From NCBI GenBank assembly GCA_036346275.1, contig CM070717.1, positions 10,227,178 through 10,291,177 on the forward strand: DNA of 64,000 bases. The letters run 5' to 3'. The translations under genes and the position numbers were made by a program. The notes beneath the pieces were generated by a model. It saw nothing but the letters and a program-made list of their open reading frames with translations, ran no database searches and was not told where the DNA came from. How positions within the stretch are numbered: position 1 is the stretch's first letter; each line of letters starts with the position of its first letter. This DNA comes from Otatea glauca. Its lineage: Eukaryota > Streptophyta > Magnoliopsida > Poales > Poaceae. Below, in pieces: positions 49,821 to 61,520 of the stretch.

Positions 49821-50908
49821 ATTAATTTGAAATCATTGTGTCTAATCTAAAAGTAATATTTCGATAAGCGGAATATCGCCTTATGAATTTAACTGAACTC
49901 TCATCAAAATATACCTTATCTTAATCCTTTTAAATGGTCGGTAAGATATCAAGTGCTAAACTTCCAGTTTTCATCCTTAACCATTGCTCGATCAATCCTC
50001 TATCTATTTATAACATCAGTGAATAATCTTTCTATTGTTCCGAATAAGATGGACAACGTCGCCTGTGTCAATCGAGAAGAACCTCATCACTTCGCCAACA
50101 CCTGACCAAGAAGAGTTCATCATCTCATCAAGGGTGAAATCAGTGATTTCCAAGTTATATCAAAGACCTAGGGAGCATCAAGTACCCAGAACGACCCCTG
50201 CCTCGATGTCAGGCTTTGAATGTAAAGATCTTCCTTATGTAATTATACCCGACACTTAATGCAATGTTAAGTATGTCCCTTATATATATTCAATTCCTGC
50301 AATCAAACCTTTTCGCTCTGTACATTATATTCTTTCATAATTGCCAAATGCAAATAAAATCGAAACCCTCTGTTTACCAAGATGATCAAGCGAATTTAAT
50401 CATCAAGATCGCTTTGTAATCCTCCTACCTCAACCCAATCCTTGAATTATTTCTACCCTGTTTTCAATCTAAAGACAACTTGGAATGACAACCATTCTCA
50501 ACTAATCTCGTCAACTAGTGTTGACTATTCAGATCAACCATTATATTCAAATATCATTTCTTGATAACAACATTTAATTCTTCCCAAATGAATCAAGTAA
50601 CAATGCATTATTTCTTTCACCTCAAATATTCTAAACATATCACGTGTCACTCTCTAAATTAGATTATCATTATTAACAATCCTAGTTATGCAATCAAAAG
50701 AGATATATAGTAATATTCCTCATCTACTTACGCGAAACCCAAATAGAAATCTTCTCCATTCTAGCCACGTCACTTTGGAATCGCAAGAACAATGTTTTAC
50801 AAAGCAACTACACTGGAAATAAGAAGACAAGGAAGCAACAAGATGACTGTCAAGAAAGAATTCCCAAACCCACTTAGTCCTTGCAAACCTCGGGGACGAG
50901 ATTTCTGT
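49821..50908 (+). other. LARD-like element 3' internal region
   Basis: About 1.1 kb of AT-rich sequence. A 74-codon frame at 50,035-50,259 (Ser/Pro-rich, no family signature) is the only notable frame; weak support for coding. Confidence 0.45.
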
Positions 50909-50922
50909 AAGGGGGGTAGATT
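50909..50922 (+). other. Polypurine tract of the LARD-like element
   Basis: AAGGGGGGTAGATT immediately before the 3' LTR start. Confidence 0.85.
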
Positions 50923-53900
50923 TGTAACATCCCGAAAAATGCAATAATATAAAAATTCATATTTTAATTTTAATATATTTATTTCTGATTTTTCTTGACA
51001 TGATTGAAATTTATTTGGATTTTCCCTAGATTTTTGTATTGAATGAAAAATCAAACAACTAGAATTAAAGAATGGATAATGGTAACAAGATAAAATGGTA
51101 AAAGTAAAAATTTGGAAGATTTACCATGGAACCCTAACCATACTGGTAAGTCATTAAAATCAACAAGTAAAATTTTATGCACAGAAAAGTGGGTAAATAA
51201 AATTAATGACACTTCTTTTGACTAGAAACAGTGTCAGTCAAAATTAATGAAAACTATTAGAAGATTATTTGGAGCTCAAAAAATTAGCATATCACCCTCA
51301 GGGTAAAATTTATCTCTGTTAAAACTTTCAGTATTTTATCACGTTATTTGGACCTTCCAAAAATTCAATAACCGAAGCTTGGAAAATATGGAAATTGTCA
51401 TGTCAGAATTTATATAAAATAATTACTCAATATCTTGACTTTAAAATTTTACAGCGATATCCTTGACCTAAATATAACATATCAAAAAAGTTTCAAAAAT
51501 AAATAATAAGGTTTCAACCTTTAAATAAATACAAATCCGAAATGGAAATCTTGGTACATGTGTAGTGTCAGAATTTTTATAATTTAACCATGCGATATTT
51601 GAGTCTTAAATTTTTACTGATGGTTAGAAACTACCAGGAGAGGCAGGTCAAAAAGTTTCACAAAATCACACACTGATTTGTTAGCGATTTGAATGCTCAC
51701 ATGGAGCTGTCCAGCTGAAGCTTATCCCTTGACTCGATTTCTCTCACCGACACGTGGGGCCCGTCCCTTTTCCGTAACGGTTGCTAGAGACAACGGAAAA
51801 ACGTTTCTCTCGCTGCCAGTGGACCCCGACCCCACTCATCAGTCGCTGACTCCACAGCCTCCTTTCTTCTTCTTCGGTTCGCCGAGCCAGAGCTTGCGCT
51901 GTCCCGCGCCTTCGTCGCCATGCGCCCGACAAGCCGTGCTGCCACCCCGTCAACTGACGCCACGTCTACCCTCGGCATTCCCGCGCCATGCTTTGATCGC
52001 CCCACGTCGCCTCCTTGCCGGTGAGACGATTGCGCCATTCCACTGCGAAGCACCGAACCGAGCCGCCCTTTTCGCCTCCGTTCAAACCTCTGTGCCCCGC
52101 AAGTCTCGCTATAAATTGCGCCGAGCTCGCTCTTGAGCCGCACCGTCTTTCCCTCTTCCTCTTCTTCGTTTCTCCAAGCCAAAACGCCCGAAATTTCCCC
52201 CAAAACCGCCATGACCGAGAGCTTTGGAGTTTCAAGCCGGAAACAATTCGACCGAATAGGCAAACCAATCCCAAATTGCTTCCGGATATAGCTTCTATAC
52301 CTTCTAGTGATCAAAACCCCTCAAAAATACTTAAGCTTCTTCATACGAAATCAAGTCGCCGACGTGCGCATTCTTCTCCAACTCCGGCCGCACGGTGGTG
52401 GAGCTCCCCGGTCATCCTCCGCGCGAGTGAGATACCAAAATGGACTCCTTGTGACCCTTAGAAGCTAAAACGCTTACCCATTCGAGCTCTCGCACTTTGA
52501 TTCTCACTCCCGGTTGTGCGCCATTGGCACCGCCGCCCCTTGCAGGTGTTGACTCTCTCCGGTGACTGCCGGCCGACGCCAAGACTACCCCTAGCTGCGC
52601 CTCATCTCTTTGGAGCTCATTCCACCGGCGGAGCCCCCCCTCCGGCCATCCTTCGTCGTCGGCAAGCCGGAGAACCGAAAGCCTCTGTTCTCTCTCTCTA
52701 CGCTTTGGGCCCCTCCTGTCAGTGGCGCAGAAGCAACTTCAGTGCATTCGGTAAAATACGCTTTCTCAGCTCTGAAAACGTATTTCCAGTTTTCAATTCA
52801 ATTTCCAAAACCAAGCCACTTCAAACATTGATAACTTTGGAATCTTTAGTCCAAATGAAATGAAACAAAATTCTAAATTAATCTAAAATCTAGTGCTTTC
52901 AGAATATGCAATAACATTTTGAAAATGTCTACTAGATAAATTTGAAATTCAAATTTAAAGAAGAGGCTTAAATAAGTACTACATATTAAAAAGTTGTAAA
53001 CAAACTTAAAAATGAATGGAACCAATTTTAGTGAAATAATCATGTTTCCAGGAGTTCAAATATATAAAAATATTTAAATTTCATTAAAGTTTGAACTACT
53101 TGCTAATAAAGATTGTAATCAATATACTAGGAATTTAAATAAACATAATTTGAATAAAAGAAATATGGAATAAGTAAAATTGATTTCTAAATATTAGCAT
53201 GACAGTAGAATACCTGAGTTTGCCAAAATAATTAAGAAATGAATTGGATTTGAACTATCTTTAACAAATATCAAATAATCTGAGTATGAAATGTATATGC
53301 ATATGCATATAGAATCAAATAGTCCATATAGAGATCAAATGAACACCAAAACAGTTTTGCTATATTCCTAGCAGTACAAAGATTCCAGATATAAAATAAT
53401 ATTTAAAGTTTACTACATAAAACGGTAAAAGATTAATAGCCAAAGTATAAATACTTGTAAGATAGGAATAATTGTAACTTTCACAAATAAACTCTGAATC
53501 TGACGAAACCAAATCCTATAGACCTGAAAAATAGTACTCTTACTGTTTATACAAAAAATACCTTATGTTGTGCAAGGATGAAATAGGATCATGTTAAACC
53601 CTAATGATCGTTTATATAGAAAACATTTCGGATAAAAGCCAATTATTGCGAAACTAACTTTAAAATGCTATTAGAGTCATACCCTGTTAGTGCCTGAAAA
53701 ATGAGTAGATTATCTTGCATGGTGTAGTCGCTATCGTGTATCAAAAACTGAATTCTTAGCGAGTAGTTAATTGAGCCCTCAAGCTTTTTCGTCAACCCGT
53801 AGAACCCCTCGTCTAAATGCAAATATTATGGAAATCAGTATAGAAATGATGTTTGGGATATGCTCTACCATATTCTAGAAAAATATTTTATTTACAACTT

Positions 53901-56292
53901 ACGTTTCGATTAAATCTTGCTAGCTAAATACCCCTAAAAAGTATGTTTGTCATAACTTTTAATGTCACATAAGCGTTTTCAACTAAGAAAAAAATATCTC
54001 GTCCAAAAGCTAAAATATATCAGATCGGCTTAGAAGTGTTATTCAAGGTATAGGTTATCTAATCCCGAAGAAATAATCTTATTTCGTCATGTTTTGCATA
54101 TAAACCCTAGTAGTGAAATAACCCTTGGTTTTATGTTTAATGAACTTTGCCATAATAAGATTAAGTGAACCTTGTAACAAAGAATTTATAATTAATATAT
54201 TTGTATCACCAGAACCTTCTTAAAAATCATAAATAAATCTAATTAGCTAGCTATCAGTTATAATTTATTTAGAACCTTTCATATGCAAATCACTTAAGTA
54301 ATTAAGTATGTTTTGCGTAAACCTTAACTAGTGTTTTATTTCTTTTAATCCAAATAATTTTAGCATCTATAATTCAAAATCGTAAATACTGGAATTCATA
54401 ATTTTAGCCTCTTGAATTCGTGAATCAAGAATAGATAATCTGTTAAAAGAAACCGTGTTTTGTTTGTCATAAAAGCCATTAAGTATATAAATGTGTGTTT
54501 ATCTAAATCATGAGATCTTGAAATCTTAAGTAATTCGAACTCTAAAGTGTTCCTGTTTTCTGCAATGAATCTTTATTTGATTTTCTGTCTGTCTTCTTTT
54601 CGTCCTTATTGAAGTCTTTTATTTGCTATATTTTCCGATCAACCGACGGGTAGAATCCGACGTCCCTTCCTCCGTCAGCCGCGATCGCGTCTTCGTCGTA
54701 AGCGATATATAAGCAAGGCAAGCACCTCCTTTGACCATCTTGATCCTAGAATTTAATTTGCATTGTTTATTAAAATGTTTCATTCATACGTTTACTTTCA
54801 GTAAATTCGCTATTTTGTGGTAAAGGTAGTTATACCTGTTGTCTCATGAAACTTCCTTGATAAGTATGAATACGTGTACCTTGATAACCATAGATTGAGC
54901 TTAGACAATTACTTAATGTCATTGTGGGTATATGCAATTATTTCTATCCATGCTTAGCCATGCTTTTAGAACAAATGAGAATGATGATCAGATCAAAAGT
55001 TGTTTCTTAAGAAATGGAAAATATTGGAAATAAAGCTGTTGGTTATGGGTATTTTGATTAGAAACCCAAAATAAAACTATGGTTGTGATGCGGGCGATTA
55101 TTGGCAATAGCCAGGTGCAGAGGGATTTGCACGTAGTTAGGGTGGAGTATCACCCGTGTCGGATTAAGGACCGAGCAATGGGAGGCTATAGATCCAAGAA
55201 TTCCGTACAACCACGAGGGCTTGTATGGGCGGGTCTTAGCCTATTAAGTTGTTTAGGTGTGGCTTTGCATCTAAGGAAGGCGGGAGAATTGCACAGGCAA
55301 TCCGATTCGGTCTGTCTGTAGGGGGTCTACTTACCAATGTAACGGTGTACGCCTTGCCGTGGACAGAAACGTGGTGTTGGGTGTGAGGTGAAAGGATCCA
55401 CGTCTTGGGTGAATGTTTCTGTTTTCATGGCGAGGGCCAAACGTCCCGGGCTGGTTCAAAGCCACATCTAGATAATGTAACGGCTCTGTATGATCTCCTT
55501 GCCGACACACCAAAGGAAGTGTGTTAATTGATCTGGCAATAGAGGTTGATCATTCCTTGTGGGTAAAGTTGTACACCTCTGCAGAGTGTAAATCTAATTA
55601 ATTAGCCACGTCCACGGTCAAGGACACTTGGTGAAGTCATTCCAATGTTAGAATGCTTTTGTATTTCCAAAAATTGGGTTTGGTTTGGAACTTGTTTAGC
55701 AGCTTTTGCTTTATGTCAAAGGATCGACATTGATGGATTCCATTTCTGGATTATTCGATATTCACGAAGGGTTGTGAATATTACTTATGCTTTACTTATT
55801 TCATATCAGTCAATCATGCTTTTATAAATTCCGCTTGCAAATAACTTGTTTTACAATGTAAATTCTGCTTTATGCAAATTAACCGTAGTAGCCTCCTTTG
55901 GAATGGCCTGCATATATATAGGCTTTGCTCAAGTCTTGCGGAGTACGAAAGTACTCACCCTTGCTTATATGTGGTTTTTAGGTGGATAAGTTAGCGAAGC
56001 TTCGAGGATTCCTTTTAAATCGCGAGTTGCGGATTTTCTTCATCGAATCTTTCTAGGGATTATGCCTTGTCAGTTGCCTGTTGGTTTTGGATGGGCACAC
56101 TACAAGATTTTGCTTCTTTTGCTGCTATATGTCTGAGTTGTAAGATTTTCTTTATGTAATAGCTTCCGCTTAATAATATTTGTTGTATGGTTGCGATTCC
56201 AATTGTTGTAAACATGTAAGTGCTAGCTACTGATCCAGGGAATGGCACAGTAATCACATGGAGGTTCCTGTTCATCAGAACGGGGTCTCACA
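50923..56292 (+). repeat. LARD-like element 3' LTR (5,370 bp)
   Basis: Starts TGTAACATCCCGAAAAATGC and ends GGGGTCTCACA. Complete copy; its first 307 bp have no partner in the 5' LTR. TATAAAT at 52,110. Contains the conserved LTR block at 55,489-55,635. Confidence 0.93.
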
Positions 56293-57887
56293 ATTGGGCT
56301 CTTCCTGTCAGTTTCTGTATTCACATAAGCATCTACATGGCTCTTATAACCGCTGACTTCTCCAACTACAGTTGCTTGCCTGCCCAGATCCACTGTTGAA
56401 TCAAGCCCATCTTTATCTTTGACTATTACAGACCCACTAGCTTGGAAATGTGTCTCACTAGACTGACCCGCTAGGTTTGGTGCTAATGCAGCTCTAACTT
56501 ATGCAATCATGGCCATTGTATGATTGGCATGCATTGATCTCAATGTTGCAACAACCGACACAAGGTCTTCAGCCCACATTTTGTCATATTTATCAACGAT
56601 TCCTTGAATGTTTTGCGGGACCTACAAGAAAAAAAAAAGCTTATTTTATGAACATATAGTAGGAATAAACAACCTTGAATACAAAATAAAAGCTATTACC
56701 TGTGAACTTTGACTGTTGGATTGAGACTGACGCAGCAACTCCTCAAGAGATACCGAGTCAACTACTGCAACATTCCTTTAATTGAAGCTTCATTGTATGG
56801 AGTGCATGACACAACACGAAACTATCAACATATAGAAAAAAAGAAATCAATCATTCAGCTGTTATTTGCATCCCAAATTAAAAAAAGCATGTAGAAGTAA
56901 ATGTAACACAACAATTACATACAGGACGGTATCCAAATGTTATGCTGTTCAAGTTCAATCTGTTCCTATCAACCTTCTCAACATATTCCAAATCTTAGTC
57001 ATTAATATGGCAAATCCTTGGCAAAGAGTAATTAATTTCATGAGTGTGGAGATCACTCCTAGGAATGTCCAGATGATCCATGTATGCAATCTGCGAACAA
57101 TAGGAAAAACAGAAACAATAAAACTGGATCAAAAACAAAAAAAATGTAGGTCATGAAATAAAATCTTGCTCAAACAAAAAAACAATATACATACAGCAAG
57201 AAGAGGTAGACATCCCCCAATCTGGAAAACGCTAGAACGTTTCTCACGTGTCAACTCCTGATATCTACCAACCTCCCTCATCAAAACATTCAACACATCC
57301 CCTGCCCAATCATACTCTTTGATCTCCGATACTTCAATTAGAGAAAACATATAATCTAGACAAACCGTATTTCCAGTTCCAGGACACAATACACATGCTA
57401 ATGCAATAAGCATGAAAGACCTCATAAAAGTGCCATCATCTTCACTGCCCTTCAGAACCTCGATAGCTTTTGCTATTGGTGACCTATTCCCCACCTTGTA
57501 CATGTCACGAAGCTCCATAATGTCTTCCACATTGCCCGATAGTTTCAAAGGTTTCTCCCCTAACGGTAACCCAAGAATTTTCTAAACCATTGATTTTGTG
57601 AAAACAATAACCTTACCACGATAACGGAACTCACAAAACCCAGGACTCATGTTACCCATTATCCACTGTACTAAATTGCTTGGTACTGTGAATTTTCCAA
57701 TTGATAATAAACTTTCAAATCCATTACTGATAACACATTCTCTCTGCTCTGCTGTAATATCACTAACAACCTTCTGCAACCTTATGGTACTGAATCGATG
57801 CTTGAACAACGGTTTTTTACCTTCATCAGCCATATTTGAAAGATATCCTAACATTGCAATAACACACATTTCAATATACTGAAACAT

Positions 57888-58649
57888 AACTCACTGCATG
57901 AATGAAAAAAACGAACACTACAAACAAACACATGGAGACCCTTGCAACAATAACTTGAAATCACTATAACAAAGTATAATCTGAAACAATAACTCCAAAA
58001 TCACTGCAACAATAACTTGAAATAACCTTACCAAAACCCCTCAACCCACCGCACACACACCACCCAATACTGAACAAACTCTTCTACAGAACCCAAGAAC
58101 ACCAACATAATCAAATGAGCAAACAGATGAACCCTAAATGCAATCCCTGCCACACCGTATTAACTTCCATAAAACATGATAAACGAGCAACAACATCCTA
58201 CAACGAATATGCGAACCCTAAATATGAAATTCAAAACCCTAAATTCGAAATTTACCAAAATCTGTGACGTTCCTGATATAAATGTGCGATGTTGGTACTC
58301 ACATTTACTCTACATAAAATCGGATGAACAATCAAAGGCGTAATCGCATTTAGGGTTTTCGAACCCTAAATCTCGAAATTTATCCACAATCACCGATCAT
58401 TCCTACCACCGCTACGAAAAAGCGATCTGGATACTTACCTCGTCGTCTTCACACCAGAAGTTCGCCGTATCACGACTTCATCCTCGCTCCATATCTTCGC
58501 CGCATAAGATGTTTATGCCGAGAGACGCTCTCCTCGTCGCTCGTCTGGAGACGCCTCTTCACTCGAGAAACTTTACCTCTGACGTTTCACCCGATACAGC
58601 GAAATGAGACAGTACGTATAGCTATCTGAGCATCTACCGATGACTGCCA
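57888..58649. other. MULE right-hand non-coding region and 5' leader of the peptidase gene
   Basis: Contains GCAACAATAACTTGAAAT repeats (57,945-58,030) and AAACCCTAAAT phrases. The peptidase promoter and 5' UTR should lie here on the minus strand; no clear TATA box was picked out. Confidence 0.45.
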
Positions 58650-58727
58650 ACTGTAACAAAACGGACGGTGGATAAGGGCGTCCGACGCGAGAAAGGAAAA
58701 TCAGACGTCCTCATACTATCTTTTCCG
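58650..58727 (-). repeat. MULE right terminal inverted repeat
   Basis: Reverse complement starts CGGAAAAGATAGTATGA, then GGACGTCTGAT and TCGGACGCCCTTATCCACCG. Same order and spacing as the left end to within one base. Confidence 0.75.
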
Positions 58728-58774
58728 AAAAAAAAATTGTGAGCCATGCGTTCGGTGGAGGCAAGAGAGTTGCC

Positions 58775-58782
58775 TATAAATA
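58775..58782 (+). promoter_or_regulatory. TATA box of the terpene-synthase-like exon
   Basis: TATAAATA 77 bp before the ATG at 58,859 and 39 bp after the MULE target duplication. Confidence 0.65.
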
Positions 58783-58858
58783 CGCTCATTCTGCGTTCCT
58801 TAGTCGCTACGTACGAGCATAATCTTGTTAAGAAAGTGCGAGTCTAACTTTATGCACC

Positions 58859-59062
58859 ATGCTCCAGGCATCCATGCCCATGATCTACTGCATTACATCG
58901 TCCCCGATGGTACGGCGGATTACCACGAACAAGGTGTGGTGCTCGTCTGCGCCGGAGAGGCCGGCGCAACCGCCGTCCAGGCGGGTGGCTAATTACCAAC
59001 CAAACTCCTGGGACTACGGCTCCATCCAGTCCTTAGGCGCTGATAAATATGGCTCCAACATG
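58859..59062 (+). pseudogene. Monoterpene synthase-like first exon (TPS-b type), rest of gene not in window
   Basis: 68 codons from an ATG in good context (CACCATGC) to a GTGAG donor. The N-terminal 39 residues lack acidic stretches and are rich in Ser, Thr and basic residues, as in a plastid transit peptide. Then comes RRVANYQPNSWDYGSIQSL, which contains the RR(X8)W motif that marks the mature start of many angiosperm monoterpene synthases; these cyclise geranyl diphosphate in plastids. The next exons (with RxR and DDXXD) are absent from the following 4.9 kb, so this is either a 5' fragment or a gene with a very long first intron. The upstream 3' ATG at 58,851 is in another frame and closes early. 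Confidence 0.7.
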
Positions 59063-59292
59063 GTGAGATTGACTAACTTGTACTATACATGAGTACTTTG
59101 CGGAATTTCGTTTGCAGTCGTTATGATATATGTTTTAAATTAAGTTAAGAGAATTTCTCTTTTCTAGACATTTAGGGCTCAATTCTTGCGGTGGTTGGTA
59201 ATCCAACCGTATGTCCCGGATTGCATTCCTGTATTTCTTTTTATAAGACAGAGTTTTTATGTAATGTCCCGGGCACCCCCACTGTTCAACTG
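59063..59292 (+). other. Putative intron start after the terpene-synthase-like exon
   Basis: T-rich sequence with no second TPS exon and no other gene. Confidence 0.4.
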
Positions 59293-59303
59293 CTTAACAT
59301 AAC

Positions 59304-59620
59304 GGAATTGTTAGGAGTCGGATGTCTCATTTTTCTGAACGCTACAACAATTTTTTTCTACTCGTGAAACATTTTTTTCCTACGCGTGAAACATTTTACT
59401 TCGATAACATTAGAAATGCGTTGCAACATTTTTTTCCTGCGCGTGAAATATTTTTTTCTACGCGTGAAACATTTTTCTTTGATAACCGTAGAAATGTGCG
59501 CGCGAAAAAAAAATGTTGCACACGTTGAAAAAAAATGTCGTTGCAAACGTTGAAAAAAAATATTGCACCGAACGTCCAACGCAACATACTCAGATCAGAC
59601 GCCTGAATGCTAGTTCTTCC
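59304..59620. mobile_element. Small non-autonomous MULE-like MITE candidate (317 bp)
   Basis: CTTAACATAAC (11 bp) directly flanks both sides (59,293-59,303 and 59,621-59,631), the length range of MULE target duplications. The termini are weak inverted repeats (GGAATTGTTAG and GGAAGAACTAG). The interior has five GTGAAACATTTTT-type units and several TTGCAACATTTT or inverse units. Confidence 0.5.
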
Positions 59621-59631
59621 CTTAACATAAC

Positions 59632-61520
59632 CAAAGGGTATTTCTTCTTTTAAAATTGCATTTTTCTTGCAAAAAAAATTCAATTTTAGAAAACCAACGA
59701 AAAGAATGTTCACGACCTGGATTGCACCAGGCACCAAACCATAAGAGTAGTAATGAATAACATCCTACACAAGTTTCTTGACATGACTATCTGTATATCT
59801 ACAAACAATTTGTGATATTCAAGCTATCTCTTTGGCTTTGGAGGTCTAAAAATTCCATAATAATCCTTCAATAAAAAACAAAATTCCTAGAAATTATGTT
59901 ATTAATCGAACGGAATAGAGAAGATCTAAATCACTTGTTTTGGTGGGGACAAATTATAAGGGTGCATATTAATCATGTAAAGATATGATATCTATTACAA
60001 TTGTATATCATATACAACTTTATTTTTGAAAGGCAATGAGATCTAAGACACTTATTTTGGTAAGGCCAGATAACGATGTAGAGTAACCATGTATTGATAT
60101 CATATCTATTACAATTGTATAACATCTATAATTGTATAGAGTTATCAATACATTTAGCCACCTCGAGGACGCTCCCACACTAACCAGAAAAATCTAGCCA
60201 TCTATCTGGCAAACCCAAGTTATAATAGTTCAGACTAAAAGAAAAACATTCCATGTCATGTACAATCAAAATGAATAAAAAATAAATGAAATTTAGTAAT
60301 GCGGTTTCTATATGATTTTCAATGTAACATCGATAAATAATCAAAATTTAGAATAACAGTTAAATAAATGTTGACAAATTAACAAGAAAGAGTTCATGTA
60401 AATAAAATAAGTAAAATTTGGAGTAATACTTAGATAAAAATATAAAATTAAAGAAAGAGTCCATATCAAGTACAATCTAAATCAACTAAAAATCAGCAAC
60501 TTGATTATTCATTTTTGAATAAAAAATTGAAATTATAAATTTGGTTTTCAAATTTTGAATCTCCAAATGTGGAAATTCATAATAAAAATAAAAAATATTA
60601 TTAATTTGATTTGCATGAATATATGTTAGGAATTAAAATTTGGATAGATGAAATATTTATGTCTAGTACAACAATTTTAGGAATAACAACTATATGAAAA
60701 TTTACCATTGGATTTATATGAAATTTAATCTTAAATTTCTAAAAATGAAGAATCCATGTCATTAAAATTTGGATTTTCTTATGAAATTAAAAATATTCAA
60801 ATTTGCAATAGGAACTGAATGAAAATTGTAAAAAAAAATTAAAAAAAATAAAAAATCAAACTAAATTATTATTAGAATTGGTGAAAAATTATATTGGACA
60901 ATAACTGAAGTACATCTTTAATAATTAAAAGAAAATTATAATACAATAATGTACATGCTCTAAGGAAATTCTCACGTTAATAAAAAATGCAAAACATCTA
61001 ACCATCCATCCGCTGGAACCAACTTATAATGTCATTAAAAGAAAGAATACAGTCAAATACAATTTCTATCATATACGCATGGCACTTTATTTAGGATTAT
61101 TTGGATAAATAGAAGTGTATCAGCTCTGATCACCATTCCAAATTTACTTATATTTTCCTTTTTGTGAAATATAAATGCCATTGTACATTCTTGAGCTAAC
61201 ATTAAGCATGCATTATTTGAATTGGTTGCCTTTTATTTCTAGAAAATTATATAAAAATAAATACTAATTCCTAAGAAAACTATAAAATCTTACGACATTT
61301 ATTCATAGTGCCAAAACCTAATTTTCAACATCGATTTATAGTAGCGAACCCTAATTTCGAATGTATGCATAAAATAGCCATTGCTACTATTTCTATTACA
61401 AAGTATATACAATTGCCAATGTTCCAACTTATCAAAGTAAAAATAGAGAAAAAGGGTTTTGATGCCACATTTCTCTACTTTCTTTAGCCTTTACCAGAAT
61501 ATGTTTTTATTTTGATACAA
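59632..61520. other. AT-rich non-coding DNA, possible Helitron body
   Basis: 1.9 kb without coding signal. It leads up to a Helitron-type 3' terminus at 61,599. Two similar phrases (AACCAGAAAAATCTAGCCATC near 60,185 and AACATCTAACCATCCATCCG near 60,993) suggest repeat-derived origin. A clear TC 5' terminus was not found. Confidence 0.35.

Larger units (their letters stand above)
41371..56292 (+). mobile_element. LARD-like LTR retroelement with LTRs above 5 kb
   Basis: Two long direct repeats (41,371-46,429 and 50,923-56,292) enclose 4.5 kb. A PBS follows the first and a polypurine tract precedes the second. The 3' LTR is 5,370 bp, TGTAACATCCCG to GGTCTCACA. The 5' LTR lacks its first 307 bp, so no TSD is left. 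The interior has no protease, RT, RNase H or integrase; only a zinc-knuckle protein is recognisable. This matches the idea of a large retrotransposon derivative, moved in trans by a Gypsy relative. It sits in the MULE peptidase gene next to a splice acceptor. Confidence 0.88.
39408..57833 (-). pseudogene. MULE-borne C48 (Ulp1-like) peptidase gene, multi-exon, split by the LARD-like element
   Basis: Minus strand, start likely MADEGKKPLFKHRF at 57,833. Exon pieces: 57,833-57,195 (N-terminal plant domain, MSPGFCEFRYRGKVIVF, KILGLPLGEKPLKL), 57,090-56,923 (IAYMDHLDIPRSD), about 56,762-56,702, 56,621-56,293, then past the insertion 41,345-41,150 (Lys-rich linker), 40,769-40,580, 40,450-40,376, 40,247-40,120, 40,036-39,944, 39,807-39,737 and about 39,530-39,408. 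The protease core has SKKHWILICVN (His 40,219-40,221), NFFDSI (Asp 40,168-40,170) and, across a splice, PQQSNL joined to FDCGVYTMIYLENLDG (Cys 39,799-39,801). C48 enzymes cleave SUMO-like proteins; similar genes are known in plant MULEs (Kaonashi). In-frame TAG at 57,579 and a TAA in exon four show decay; the core is well kept. Exon limits are inferred from GT/AG and homology. Confidence 0.8.
26664..58727 (+). mobile_element. Mutator-like element (MULE), 32 kb including two nested retroelements
   Basis: Both ends abut a run of exactly nine A (26,655-26,663 and 58,728-58,736), read as the 9-bp target duplication. The terminal sequences are diverged inverted repeats: GGACGTC starts at position 18 from each terminus, followed by YGAT, and CGGACGC..TTATCYACCG recurs at position 43 (left) and 44 (right). 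The interior holds a FAR1/MuDR-type transposase gene (plus) and a convergent C48 peptidase gene (minus). Removing copia-2 and the LARD-like element leaves about 8.8 kb. A homopolymer TSD is weaker evidence than a complex one, but the TIR register supports it. Confidence 0.82.

Noticed and set aside
59316..59737. Overlapping frames rich in Phe and Arg
   Set aside because: Translations of the GTGAAACATTTTT repeat block.
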